A DNA stretch of 64,000 bases. Origin: Halomonas organivorans. GTDB taxonomy: Bacteria > Pseudomonadota > Gammaproteobacteria > Pseudomonadales > Halomonadaceae. The position numbers and the translations under genes were made by a program. Every line of letters begins with the position of its first letter. Position 1 is the stretch's first letter. Shown here piece by piece: positions 26,295 to 35,600 of this stretch. Below the pieces are notes generated by a model. The model saw only the letters and a program-made list of their open reading frames with translations. It had not been told where the DNA came from and did no database searches. The stretch lies in assembly GCF_014192055.1 (NCBI RefSeq), contig NZ_JACHXM010000006.1, positions 62,001-126,000 of the forward strand, in the 5' to 3' direction.

Positions 26295-27329
26295 GTGAAC
26301 GAGTGGCTGACGGATTTCGGCATGTTCCTGGCGCAGCTGGTGGCGGTGGTGGTCATCGTGACCCTGGGCGTGCTGGTAGTGATGCGGGCTCGCGGTGGAG
26401 ACGGCGAGCGCGTCAGGCTCCGTGTCGAGGAGCTCAACGACGATCGCCGGCGACGGCGGCGTCGATTGCAGCTGGCGGCCAGCGAGCCCGGGGCGCGCAA
26501 GCGCCTGCAGAAGGCGTTTCGGCGCGACGACAAGGCGCGCGGCAAGCGTCAAGGCGATGACGATGCTTCCTCGATGGTCTGGGTGCTGGATTTTCACGGC
26601 GATCTCAAGGCCAGCGTCACCGGACGCTTCGCGGAGGAAGTGTCGGCGGTGCTGGACGTGGCCGGCGAGAAGGACGAGGTAGTGGTGCGGCTCGAGTCTC
26701 CCGGTGGGCTGGTGCACGCCTATGGCCACGCCGCCGCCGAGCTCGATCGACTGCGTCAGGCGGGGCTGTCCACCACGGTATGCGTCGACAAGGTGGCGGC
26801 CAGCGGTGGCTATCTGATGGCCTGCTGTGCCGACCGGCTGCGGGTCGCGCCCTTCGCGGTGCTGGGCTCGATCGGCGTGGTCGCCCAGGTGCCCAACCTG
26901 CATCGTCTGCTCAAGCGCCACGACGTTGACGTCGAGGTGCTGACCGCCGGACGCTACAAGCGCACCCTGACGGTGTTCGGCGAGAATACCGAAGAGGGGC
27001 GCGAGAAGTTCCTGGAAGACCTCGAGACCGTGCATGGTCTGTTCAAGCGCTACGTGTCGGAGCGTCGCCCCGACCTGGATATCGAGGCGGTGTCCACCGG
27101 CGAGATCTGGTACGGGCAGGACGCGCTGCCGCGTGGGCTGGCCGATGAGCTGGGAACCAGCGAAGCTTACCTGGTGGAACGCATGGCCTCCGCCCGCGTC
27201 GTGACCCTGCGGCTGGAGCGCCGCCAGCCGCTGGTCGAGCGGCTGGGGCTGACGGTATCTCGCGGCCTGGAGCATGGTGTGGAGAGGGTCGTCGAGGGCC
27301 TGGAGGCACGCGGCTGGCAGAAGCGATGA
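26295..27329 (+). CDS. sohB: Inner-membrane protease SohB (peptidase S49)
   Basis: Signal-peptide-peptidase-like serine protease, 344 residues. An N-terminal membrane helix (about 8-30) and a basic linker (NDDRRRRRRRLQLAASEPGA) precede the S49 catalytic domain. The catalytic Ser is in DKVAASGGYLMACCADR and the Lys in TAGRYKRTLTVFGENTEEGR. The start is GTG with AGGAGA 5 nt upstream. The active site should face the periplasm. It is convergent with the ArsR-family regulator, with only 5 bp between the stops. Confidence 0.92.
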   Translation: MNEWLTDFGMFLAQLVAVVVIVTLGVLVVMRARGGDGERVRLRVEELNDDRRRRRRRLQLAASEPGARKRLQKAFRRDDKARGKRQGDDDASSMVWVLDFHGDLKASVTGRFAEEVSAVLDVAGEKDEVVVRLESPGGLVHAYGHAAAELDRLRQAGLSTTVCVDKVAASGGYLMACCADRLRVAPFAVLGSIGVVAQVPNLHRLLKRHDVDVEVLTAGRYKRTLTVFGENTEEGREKFLEDLETVHGLFKRYVSERRPDLDIEAVSTGEIWYGQDALPRGLADELGTSEAYLVERMASARVVTLRLERRQPLVERLGLTVSRGLEHGVERVVEGLEARGWQKR

Positions 27330-27334
27330 GAGGC

Positions 27335-27661
27335 TCAGCCGTCGTACAATCCCAGCTTGTCGAGGGCTGCCAGGATGATCTGGGCGCGCTCTCCCTGTAG
27401 CGAGTAGTAGATGGTTTGTGAAGCCCGGCGCGTGCTGACCAGTTCCTCGCGCCGCAGGATGGCGAGATGCTGGGAAAGTGCCGACTGGCTAAGCGCAAGT
27501 TGCCGATTGAGCTCGGTGACCGATAGCTCCTGGCCGTCCAGCAGGCACAGGATCCGCAGTCGGTTGTCGTTGGCCATTGCCTTGAGCAAGGCGCTGGCCT
27601 GGTCGATCACTGCGTCTCCGCCTTTCAATAGTCGCGCCGCCTGGCCTTGCGAGCTGCTCAT
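27335..27661 (-). CDS. ArsR-family transcriptional regulator, HlyU-like
   Basis: A 108-residue winged-helix repressor. The helix-turn-helix LSVTELNRQLALSQSALSQHLAILRREELVSTRR (quoted in part: LALSQSALSQHLAILRR) closely follows HlyU/BigR-type sequences, with LLKAMANDNRLRILCLL before it. It lacks the ArsR metal site (no CxC) and has only one cysteine, so it is not a classical arsenic sensor; redox or sulfur signals are possible. It is divergent from prpE across 319 bp, which is its likely regulatory target region. Confidence 0.85.
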   Translation of the reverse strand: MSSSQGQAARLLKGGDAVIDQASALLKAMANDNRLRILCLLDGQELSVTELNRQLALSQSALSQHLAILRREELVSTRRASQTIYYSLQGERAQIILAALDKLGLYDG

Positions 27662-27980
27662 GATATCACCCCCTCTGACGTTGTCAGGGTGGCTTGAGAC
27701 GGCCCTCCCTTGCCGATCAGGCCTGTGCTGTGTGCCGGGCGACCGCCCTCGTTGCCCGCTGCCGTATCTCTTTCGTTTCCTGATTCAGCCATCACTCAAT
27801 TATAGCTCAGTGTGGCCAGTGTTACTGGGCTTCTCCGTGATCAACAGGTGTTTTTTGTCGACAATTTAGCGTGACTTGTCGTTCTTTTGTCGAATATTAG
27901 TCCTTTGTATGAGGTTTTTACTTCCCTGCTGTCCTAGAGTGTCAACAATTGTGACATCCTCGTTGAGCAGGCAATTCCTC
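27662..27980. other. 319-bp AT-rich divergent regulatory region (HlyU-like regulator / prpE)
   Basis: No gene is seen. The region is clearly more AT-rich than its surroundings. A perfect TATAAT on the minus strand (27799-27804) could start the regulator transcript, though its -35 is poor. On the prpE side there are two imperfect direct repeats, TTTTGTCGACAATTTAG (27853-27869) and TTTTGTCGAATATTAG (27885-27900), 32 bp apart. The first contains the palindrome TTGTCGACAA. A near-palindrome TGTCAACAATTGTGACA (27940-27956) lies 25 bp before the prpE start. These are candidate operators or activator sites. Confidence 0.55.
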
Positions 27981-29891
<1,911 letters not shown>

Positions 29892-29944
29892 CTCGCCACA
29901 GGGCATCAGGCCCGTCACAGGGCATGGCGCGAGGGGCAAGGGGT

Positions 29945-29973
29945 TTGGCCCGGAGCGGAGGGGTGCGTATAAT
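29945..29973 (+). promoter_or_regulatory. Sigma-70 promoter of yhhQ
   Basis: TTGGCC (29945-29950) and a perfect TATAAT (29968-29973) are separated by 17 bp, so transcription should start near 29980. That gives a leader of about 70 nt. The leader holds a 12-bp self-complementary stretch CCGGAGCTCCGG (29987-29998) followed by the preQ1-like aptamer. Confidence 0.7.
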
Positions 29974-30011
29974 TCGCCTCCGTCCGCCGGAGCTCCGGCC
30001 TGCCATTCGAT

Positions 30012-30044
30012 GAGGGTTCCCTCACCCCTCTCGCCAAAAAGGTG
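30012..30044 (+). promoter_or_regulatory. Candidate preQ1-I riboswitch controlling yhhQ translation
   Basis: GAGGG (30012-30016) pairs perfectly with CCCTC (30026-30030), enclosing the 9-nt loop TTCCCTCAC. An A-rich tail (TCGCCAAAAAGGTG) follows, in which AGG (30040-30042) can pair with the loop CCT (30020-30022) to make an H-type pseudoknot. The layout, including GGGTTC, the C before the 3' stem strand and the A5 run, matches the preQ1 class I aptamer. The AAGG of the tail is also the ribosome-binding site, 6-9 nt before the yhhQ ATG, so ligand binding would block translation. The downstream gene imports queuosine precursors, which fits. Confidence 0.7.
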
Positions 30045-30048
30045 CCCG

Positions 30049-30729
30049 ATGTTCGTGCTCTCCGCCGCCCAGACTCGCCGCTGCCTGACGTGGCTGGTCG
30101 CTTTTCATATCCTGGTGATCGCCGCCAGCAACTACCTGGTACAGCTGCCGTTCAGCCTGTTCGGCCTGCATACGACCTGGGGCGCCTTCAGCTTTCCCTT
30201 CATCTTTCTGGCCACTGACCTGACCGTGCGGCTGTTCGGCAAGGAGCCGGCGCGGGCGATCATCCTGCGGGTGATGTTCCCGGCACTGGTGATCTCCTAT
30301 GTCGTGTCGGTGGTGTTCCCCCGCGGCGGCTTCGCCGGCCTCGATGCCTTGGGTGAGTGGAACCTGTTCGTGGCGCGCATTGCGCTGGCCAGCTTCATGG
30401 CCTATGTGCTGGGCCAGTTGCTCGACGTCACGGTATTCGACCGCCTGCGCCGGCTGCGTGCCTGGTGGGTGGCGCCGGCCATGTCGACGCTGCTGGGCAA
30501 TCTGGCAGATACCTTCGCTTTCTTCTCCGTTGCCTTCCACCGCGGGCCCGACGCCTTCATGGCCAGCCACTGGCCGGAGATCGCCTGGGTGGACTACGGG
30601 ATCAAGCTGGGCATCAGCCTGGCGTTCTTCCTGCCCCTGTATGGCGTGCTGCTGGCCTGGCTGACGCGGCGGCTGGTGGCCGCTACCGGCGAATCCGACC
30701 TGGCGCCGGAGCGGGCCCAGGTGCGCTAA
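30049..30729 (+). CDS. yhhQ: Queuosine precursor transporter YhhQ (VUT family)
   Basis: Inner-membrane importer of 7-deazaguanine precursors of tRNA queuosine (preQ0/preQ1); 226 residues with about six helices. The family segments FPFIFLATDLTVRLFGKEPARAII (quoted as FIFLATDLTVRLFGK) and GNLADTFAFFSVAF are present. An in-frame ATG 39 nt upstream lies inside the aptamer stem and lacks a ribosome site. The chosen ATG follows AAGG. It is probably co-transcribed with ybfF, 18 bp downstream. Confidence 0.9.
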   Translation: MFVLSAAQTRRCLTWLVAFHILVIAASNYLVQLPFSLFGLHTTWGAFSFPFIFLATDLTVRLFGKEPARAIILRVMFPALVISYVVSVVFPRGGFAGLDALGEWNLFVARIALASFMAYVLGQLLDVTVFDRLRRLRAWWVAPAMSTLLGNLADTFAFFSVAFHRGPDAFMASHWPEIAWVDYGIKLGISLAFFLPLYGVLLAWLTRRLVAATGESDLAPERAQVR

Positions 30730-30747
30730 CCCGTCAAGGAGTTCTCG

Positions 30748-31524
30748 ATGACGCTTGCTCTCCATCATCTCGACACCGGTGGCGACGGCACGCCCCTGGT
30801 GGTGATCCACGGCCTGCTGGGTAGCGCCGACAACTGGCGCTCGCACATCAAGAAGTGGCAGCAGCGAGGGCGAGTGATCGCCCTGGATCTGCGCAACCAC
30901 GGGCGCTCGCCTCATGCGCCGGGCATGGGCTACGCCGAGATGGCCGGCGACGTGCTGGCGCTGCTGGATCAGTTGAACGTGACGAAGGCCCACGTGCTGG
31001 GCCATTCCATGGGTGGCAAGGTAGCGATCACCCTGGCCCGGATGGCGCCGCAGCGCATCGCCTCGCTGATCGTCGCCGATGTGGCGCCGCAGGCCTACGG
31101 CCACGGTCACGACAACGAACTGGGCGCGCTGAGGCGAGTGCGCGACGAGCGGCCCGCCGACCGCCGTGCGGCGGATGCGTTGATGGCCGAGTACATCGAT
31201 GAACGCCCCACGCGCCTGTTCCTGGCCACCAATCTTGTGCGAGGCGAGGAGGGCATGACAGTGCGCGTCGGGCTGGACGAGATCGCCGATGACTATGCCT
31301 CGATCAGTGGCGCGCCGGATGGGCAGGGCGCCTACGAGGGGCCGACCCTGGTGGTGCGCGGGGCGCGCTCGTCTTATGTGACCGACGCCATGCTGCCGGT
31401 GCTGCGCGAGGTGCTCCCACGTGCGGAACTGGAGACCCTCGACGCGGGCCATTGGCTGCATGCCGAGCGACCGGAGGAGTTCCAGGCGGCGGTCAATCGC
31501 TTCCTGGCGAGCCAGGCCGACTGA
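30748..31524 (+). CDS. ybfF: Alpha/beta-hydrolase, acyl-CoA esterase YbfF family
   Basis: Cytoplasmic esterase/thioesterase-like hydrolase of 258 residues. The oxyanion region HGLLGSADNW, the nucleophile elbow LGHSMGGKVAI (Ser near residue 88) and the C-terminal His in LDAGHWLHAERP are visible; the acid is probably the Asp near VADVAPQAY or later. E. coli YbfF acts on short acyl-CoA and palmitoyl-CoA in vitro. AAGGAG lies 6 nt before the ATG. It follows yhhQ in the same direction and may be in the same transcript. Confidence 0.88.
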   Translation: MTLALHHLDTGGDGTPLVVIHGLLGSADNWRSHIKKWQQRGRVIALDLRNHGRSPHAPGMGYAEMAGDVLALLDQLNVTKAHVLGHSMGGKVAITLARMAPQRIASLIVADVAPQAYGHGHDNELGALRRVRDERPADRRAADALMAEYIDERPTRLFLATNLVRGEEGMTVRVGLDEIADDYASISGAPDGQGAYEGPTLVVRGARSSYVTDAMLPVLREVLPRAELETLDAGHWLHAERPEEFQAAVNRFLASQAD

Positions 31525-31546
31525 CCTCGTCCTTGAGGCGGCTCGT

Positions 31547-32725
31547 TCATCGATTGGGATCGACGGCCAGCCTGCTCACCGGCGTGGTCGCCGAGACCAT
31601 GTGATGATCCGCCAGAAAGCGTTCGAGATCGATGTAACGCTTCCGATGCAGGGCGGCGGGCGTCAGGCTGAGCCGGGCCATGGCCTCGGGCCAGGCGCTG
31701 CGGTTGGTCGGGGTGTCGAGTGCGGGCTCGGCGGTGACCAGCAATTCCCAGCTTCGTTCGGGGTTCTCGAGGATCCAGGCGGTGGCTTCCTCCAACGCGT
31801 CCACCAGCCGCACGATGGCGTCGCGCTGCTGGGCCAGGTGGTGGCGATTGGCGACCAGGATCAGGCCATCATAGCGCGGGACACCCATTGCCTCGGTGGT
31901 GTAGGTGCGGGTCGACAGGCCATCGTCGGCCAGCGAGCGGGGCAGCAGATAGCGCACCGCGCCGATTACGCCATCCACGCGCCCCTCGCGCATGGCTTGC
32001 TCCAGGCGGAAATGCAGGTCTGGGCTGTCGAGGGCGTCGCGAGGTATGTCGTGCCTGGCCAACAGACTGGCCAGCAATACCACCTCGTCATCCAGGTCGG
32101 CATGGCCGATGCGCGTGCCGGCGAGGTCCGCTGGTCCCTCGATGCCGGCATCGTCGTCGATCACCAGCGCTGCCAAGGGAACGCCAACCAGGGTGGCCAC
32201 CCGCACCAGGGGCTGCCCCTGGTCGACCAGCAGGTGCAGCAGTGGCTGCCGAGTGAGCGCCAGATCGACCCGCGAGGCTGCGAGCAACTTGGTGGGGACG
32301 TCGGGGTCGGCGGGCGTGCGGATATCGACGTCCAGTTCGCGGCTGGCGAACATGTCGAGCGCACGGGCCACGAACAGTGCCGCATGACGCGGGCTTGGGT
32401 ACCAGTCGAGCATCAGCGACAGGTGGCTGACCGGGGGCGGCGCGATCGGGCCTACAGGCCCGCTGGCCATGGCCGGTGCGGCCGGTCGCGTGGGGGTATC
32501 CACGGCCGGACCGCCGATGTGTCCCTCGAAGTCGGCCAGTACATCTTCGTTCGTCGACGGTGCCAGGTCCGGCACCATGACCTCGGTGCCGAGCGGCGGA
32601 TAGCCTGACGCGGGGGCATCTCCCGGGTTGGCATTCCCGGCCAAGGGGAGGGCCGGCAGGACAACGGCGAGGGCCGGCGAGGCCCAGCGCCGCATCCGGG
32701 CCAGGTAGCGTGTCATTGACGGCAT
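31547..32725 (-). CDS. Orphan NMT1/THI5-like periplasmic substrate-binding protein
   Basis: A 392-residue exported protein. Signal peptide about residues 1-32 (RRWASPALAVVLPALPLAGNA), then an unusual Pro/Ala-rich region of about 75 residues, then an NMT1-like domain starting LSLMLDWYPSPRHAALFVAR. That opening matches receptors for pyrimidine (thiamine precursor), taurine or riboflavin-type ABC importers. No ATPase or permease gene is adjacent, so its transporter is elsewhere or it acts as a sensor. GGAG lies 9 nt before the ATG; a longer upstream frame was rejected because it has no ribosome site and would bury the signal peptide. Confidence 0.75.
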   Translation of the reverse strand: MPSMTRYLARMRRWASPALAVVLPALPLAGNANPGDAPASGYPPLGTEVMVPDLAPSTNEDVLADFEGHIGGPAVDTPTRPAAPAMASGPVGPIAPPPVSHLSLMLDWYPSPRHAALFVARALDMFASRELDVDIRTPADPDVPTKLLAASRVDLALTRQPLLHLLVDQGQPLVRVATLVGVPLAALVIDDDAGIEGPADLAGTRIGHADLDDEVVLLASLLARHDIPRDALDSPDLHFRLEQAMREGRVDGVIGAVRYLLPRSLADDGLSTRTYTTEAMGVPRYDGLILVANRHHLAQQRDAIVRLVDALEEATAWILENPERSWELLVTAEPALDTPTNRSAWPEAMARLSLTPAALHRKRYIDLERFLADHHMVSATTPVSRLAVDPNR

Positions 32726-32903
32726 GCACAGTGACTCCAGCGGGGCCCCGGTGGTGACGACGCGAGGCTCGGGGCCGGGGCAAAACGCGGCTAGTCTAGC
32801 GGCGAGCGGTCCCGCCTGGCCAGCACCGCGATCAACGTAGGTCGGTCGTCGCGAGCGGGCGTGCGGCGTGAGATACTTCAGCTCATCTCTGAGGCAGGAT
32901 GCC

Positions 32904-34610
32904 ATGGACACGATCAACACTCTCTTTTTGCTCAGCGGCTTCCTGATTGCCTTGAGCGTCCTTGCCAGCCGGCTCTCCACCCTGGTGGGCGTGCCGCTGC
33001 TGCTGCTGTTCCTCGGCCTCGGTATGCTGGCCGGGGAGGAGGGGCTGCTCGGCATCGAGTTCGACGACTATCCGCTGGCCTTCCTGATCGGTCACCTGGC
33101 GCTGGCGATGATCCTGCTCGACGGCGGCCTGCGCACCCGGCTCAAGACCTTCCGGGTCGGCTTCAAGCCCGCGCTGTCGCTTGCGACCCTGGGCGTATTC
33201 GTCACCAGTGCGCTGGTGGGGATGATCGCCATGTGGGTCTTCGGGCTGAGCCTGGTCCAGGGCCTGCTGGTGGGGGCCATCGTCGGTTCCACCGACGCCG
33301 CTGCGGTGTTCTCGATGCTGGGCGGGCGTGGCATCAACCTCAACGAGCGGGTCGGGGCGACGCTGGAGATCGAGTCGGGCACCAACGATCCCATGGCGAT
33401 CTTCCTGACCTTGATGCTGGTCGAGTTGCTGGTCGGCGACATTGGCGGGTGGCTCGAAACGTCGCTGTTCTTCCTCCAGCAGTTCGGCCTGGGTATCGCC
33501 CTTGGGCTCGGCGCCGGCTGGCTGATCGCCCGGCTGCTGACCTGGCTTGACCTGGCGCCGGGGCTCTACTCGCTGCTGGCGCTGGCGCTGGGGTTCTGCG
33601 TATTCGGCATGACCAGCGCACTGGGCGGCAGCGGCTTCCTGGCCATCTACCTGACCGGGCTGATGATCGGCAACCGGCCGGGGCGCCACCTGAACTTCAT
33701 TCTGCCGGTCCACGATGGCCTGGCCTGGCTCAGCCAGATCGGCTTGTTCCTGGTGCTGGGGCTGCTGGTCACGCCCAGCGAGATGATGGCCTACGCCCTG
33801 CCGGCCGCGGTGGTGGCCCTGGCGCTGATCTTCGTGGCCCGTCCGCTGGCCGTGCTGGTGGCCATCAAGCCGTTCTTCCGCTTTCGCTGGCGCGAGGTCG
33901 GCTTCATTGCCTGGGTGGGGCTGCGGGGCGCCGTCCCCATCGTACTGGCGATCTTCCCGGTGATCGGCGGCGTGGAGAATGCCTCGCTGTACTTCAATGT
34001 CGCCTTCGCGGTGGTGCTGTTGTCGTTGCTGATCCAGGGGGGCAGCCTGCCGTGGATGGCTCGCCGGCTGCGGGTGGAGATACCGCCCAGCATCACGCCC
34101 AGCCGTCGGGGGCCATTGGGTATCCAGTCCGCCAACGACTACGAGATGCTCGTCTATCGGGTCGAGAGCGCAGACCTCGAGGACGTGCCGATCCGGCTGC
34201 TGCGCTTCCCCTCCGGGGCGCTGATTGCCTCGTTGTTCCGGGACGGCGTGATGCTGCATCCCAAGGGCAGCACGCGGCTGTGTCGGGGCGATACGGTCTG
34301 TGTGATCGGCCGCGAGGATGACTTGCCGGCCCTCAACCGGCTGTTCAACGGCGATGCCACCCTGCGGCGGCAGAGCGCTTTCTTCGGTGCCTTCAACTTC
34401 GACGGCGAGGCGCGTCTCGGCGATATCGCCGATGCCTACGGCCTGACCCTCAGCCCGGGTGAGCAGGAGATGACCCTTGCCGAGTTCATTGCCCTGCGTG
34501 TCGGCGGCCATCCGGTGGTGGGCGATGACGTGGACTGGCACGGCATCCACTGGGTCGTCAACGAGATGGACGGCAATCGCATCACCCGGGTGGGGCTGCG
34601 TCTCTACTGA
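32904..34610 (+). CDS. cvrA: Potassium/proton antiporter CvrA (NhaP2)
   Basis: CPA1-family cation/proton antiporter of the inner membrane, 568 residues. About twelve helices form the exchanger domain, with GAIVGSTDAAAVFSML and the ATLEIESGTNDPMAIFL motif carrying the ion-binding Asp/Asn and Glu residues. A cytoplasmic C-terminal region (about 400-568) contains a TrkA_C/RCK-like domain and a CorC-type end. NhaP2 in vibrios exports K+ in exchange for H+; a role in salt and pH homeostasis is natural for a halophile. GAGG precedes the ATG by 9 nt. Confidence 0.9.
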   Translation: MDTINTLFLLSGFLIALSVLASRLSTLVGVPLLLLFLGLGMLAGEEGLLGIEFDDYPLAFLIGHLALAMILLDGGLRTRLKTFRVGFKPALSLATLGVFVTSALVGMIAMWVFGLSLVQGLLVGAIVGSTDAAAVFSMLGGRGINLNERVGATLEIESGTNDPMAIFLTLMLVELLVGDIGGWLETSLFFLQQFGLGIALGLGAGWLIARLLTWLDLAPGLYSLLALALGFCVFGMTSALGGSGFLAIYLTGLMIGNRPGRHLNFILPVHDGLAWLSQIGLFLVLGLLVTPSEMMAYALPAAVVALALIFVARPLAVLVAIKPFFRFRWREVGFIAWVGLRGAVPIVLAIFPVIGGVENASLYFNVAFAVVLLSLLIQGGSLPWMARRLRVEIPPSITPSRRGPLGIQSANDYEMLVYRVESADLEDVPIRLLRFPSGALIASLFRDGVMLHPKGSTRLCRGDTVCVIGREDDLPALNRLFNGDATLRRQSAFFGAFNFDGEARLGDIADAYGLTLSPGEQEMTLAEFIALRVGGHPVVGDDVDWHGIHWVVNEMDGNRITRVGLRLY

Positions 34611-34715
34611 CAGTCGCGCCGCGGTGGTCGACACTGCAGTCGAAAGCCGGCCCGAGCCAGTCCGCTGGGGGCGGTGTCGGCAGCTTCCGCCACTCTAATC
34701 CGCGGAGCGGTCACC

Positions 34716-35366
34716 ATGATCCGGCACTCGACCAATGCATGGGGGCGCGATTTTTTCGTGGGCGATCTCCACGGCGAGTACGAACAGTTGATGAGGCTTC
34801 TCGAGAGCGTCACCTTCGACGTGCGGCGTGATCGCCTGTTCTCCGTCGGCGATCTCATCGATCGTGGGCCACGTTCGCGAGACTGCCTGGCGCTGGCCCT
34901 CGAGCCGTGGTTCTTCGGCGTGCGAGGCAATCACGAACTGCTGGCGCGCGATGCCCTCGCCAAGGATGGCGATGCCATGGCCCTGTGGCAGCTCAACGGC
35001 GGCGGCTGGGCGTTGGCAGAGGATCAGCAGTCGCTCGGTCGCCTGCTCGAGGCGGCATTGCAACGCCTGCCTTATGCCCGCGAGATCGCCGTGGGAGATC
35101 GGCGTATCGGCCTGTTGCATGCCGAGCCGCCGACGGACTGGTCACGTATCGACGATAGCGATCGCCATGACCTGGTGTGGGGCAGGCGGCGCATCCGCTG
35201 TGGCGACGATACGCCCGTGGCCGGGATCGATGCCGTCGTGGTGGGCCATACCATCCTCGAGTCGCCGACGACCCTGGGCAACGTGCATTACATCGATACC
35301 GGGGCTTTCGCCACCGGCAACCTGACGCTGATCGAGGCCCGTGAGCTGCTGTCTGGCATGGCCTAA
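34716..35366 (+). CDS. Metallophosphoesterase, PrpA/PphA-like serine/threonine phosphatase
   Basis: A 216-residue PPP-family phosphatase. The metal-binding and catalytic motifs are complete: GDLHGEYEQL (about residue 17), GDLIDRGPRSRDCL (about 47) and GVRGNHELLARDAL (about 73), followed by the late histidines in LLHAEPPTDW and VVGHTILESP. Homologues (PrpA/PrpB, lambda phosphatase) dephosphorylate Ser/Thr and Tyr and signal misfolded proteins. The context gives no specific partner. Confidence 0.88.
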   Translation: MIRHSTNAWGRDFFVGDLHGEYEQLMRLLESVTFDVRRDRLFSVGDLIDRGPRSRDCLALALEPWFFGVRGNHELLARDALAKDGDAMALWQLNGGGWALAEDQQSLGRLLEAALQRLPYAREIAVGDRRIGLLHAEPPTDWSRIDDSDRHDLVWGRRRIRCGDDTPVAGIDAVVVGHTILESPTTLGNVHYIDTGAFATGNLTLIEARELLSGMA

Positions 35367-35469
35367 GCGTGTTTCCAGGCGGCTATCTGCAGGCGATTCG
35401 TCGTCGCCGTTGAAGGAACTGGCTGCTTGCCCCGCTTCTGCCGCCGGAAATCTGTCGGCTTGATGATTA

Positions 35470-35487
35470 ATTAAGAAATTTCTTAAT
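35470..35487. promoter_or_regulatory. 18-bp perfect palindrome in the NRPS promoter region
   Basis: ATTAAGAAATTTCTTAAT is perfectly self-complementary and lies in an AT-rich segment about 115 bp before the NRPS start. A weak -35 (TTGATG, 35460-35465) and -10 (TAATAA, 35484-35489) flank it, so a dimeric regulator bound there would cover the core promoter. No regulator gene is adjacent. Confidence 0.5.
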
Positions 35488-35600
35488 AAGAATTTCCTTT
35501 ACAGCCCCTGACCCTCTCCTACGCTTGGTGCGAGGGATAGCCTCCCTCTATCGGGAAAGTGTGCCTCATTGGTCGTTAATCATCAGAAAAAGGAATTATC

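Noticed and set aside
27335-27661. Arsenic-resistance operon (ArsR and, elsewhere, ArsC-like protein)
   Set aside because: The ArsR-family protein lacks the metal-binding cysteines and the ArsC-like gene is 26 kb away beside wrbA; no arsenite pump is seen.
29892-30011. Second riboswitch or terminator between prpE and yhhQ
   Set aside because: The only structure is the 12-bp self-complementary CCGGAGCTCCGG, which has no loop and no U-run; it lies downstream of the yhhQ promoter and is treated as part of the leader.
32883-34634. 583-codon open frame on the minus strand opposite cvrA
   Set aside because: Its translation is His/Gln/Arg-rich low-complexity typical of antisense frames in GC-rich DNA, while the plus-strand frame is a clear antiporter.
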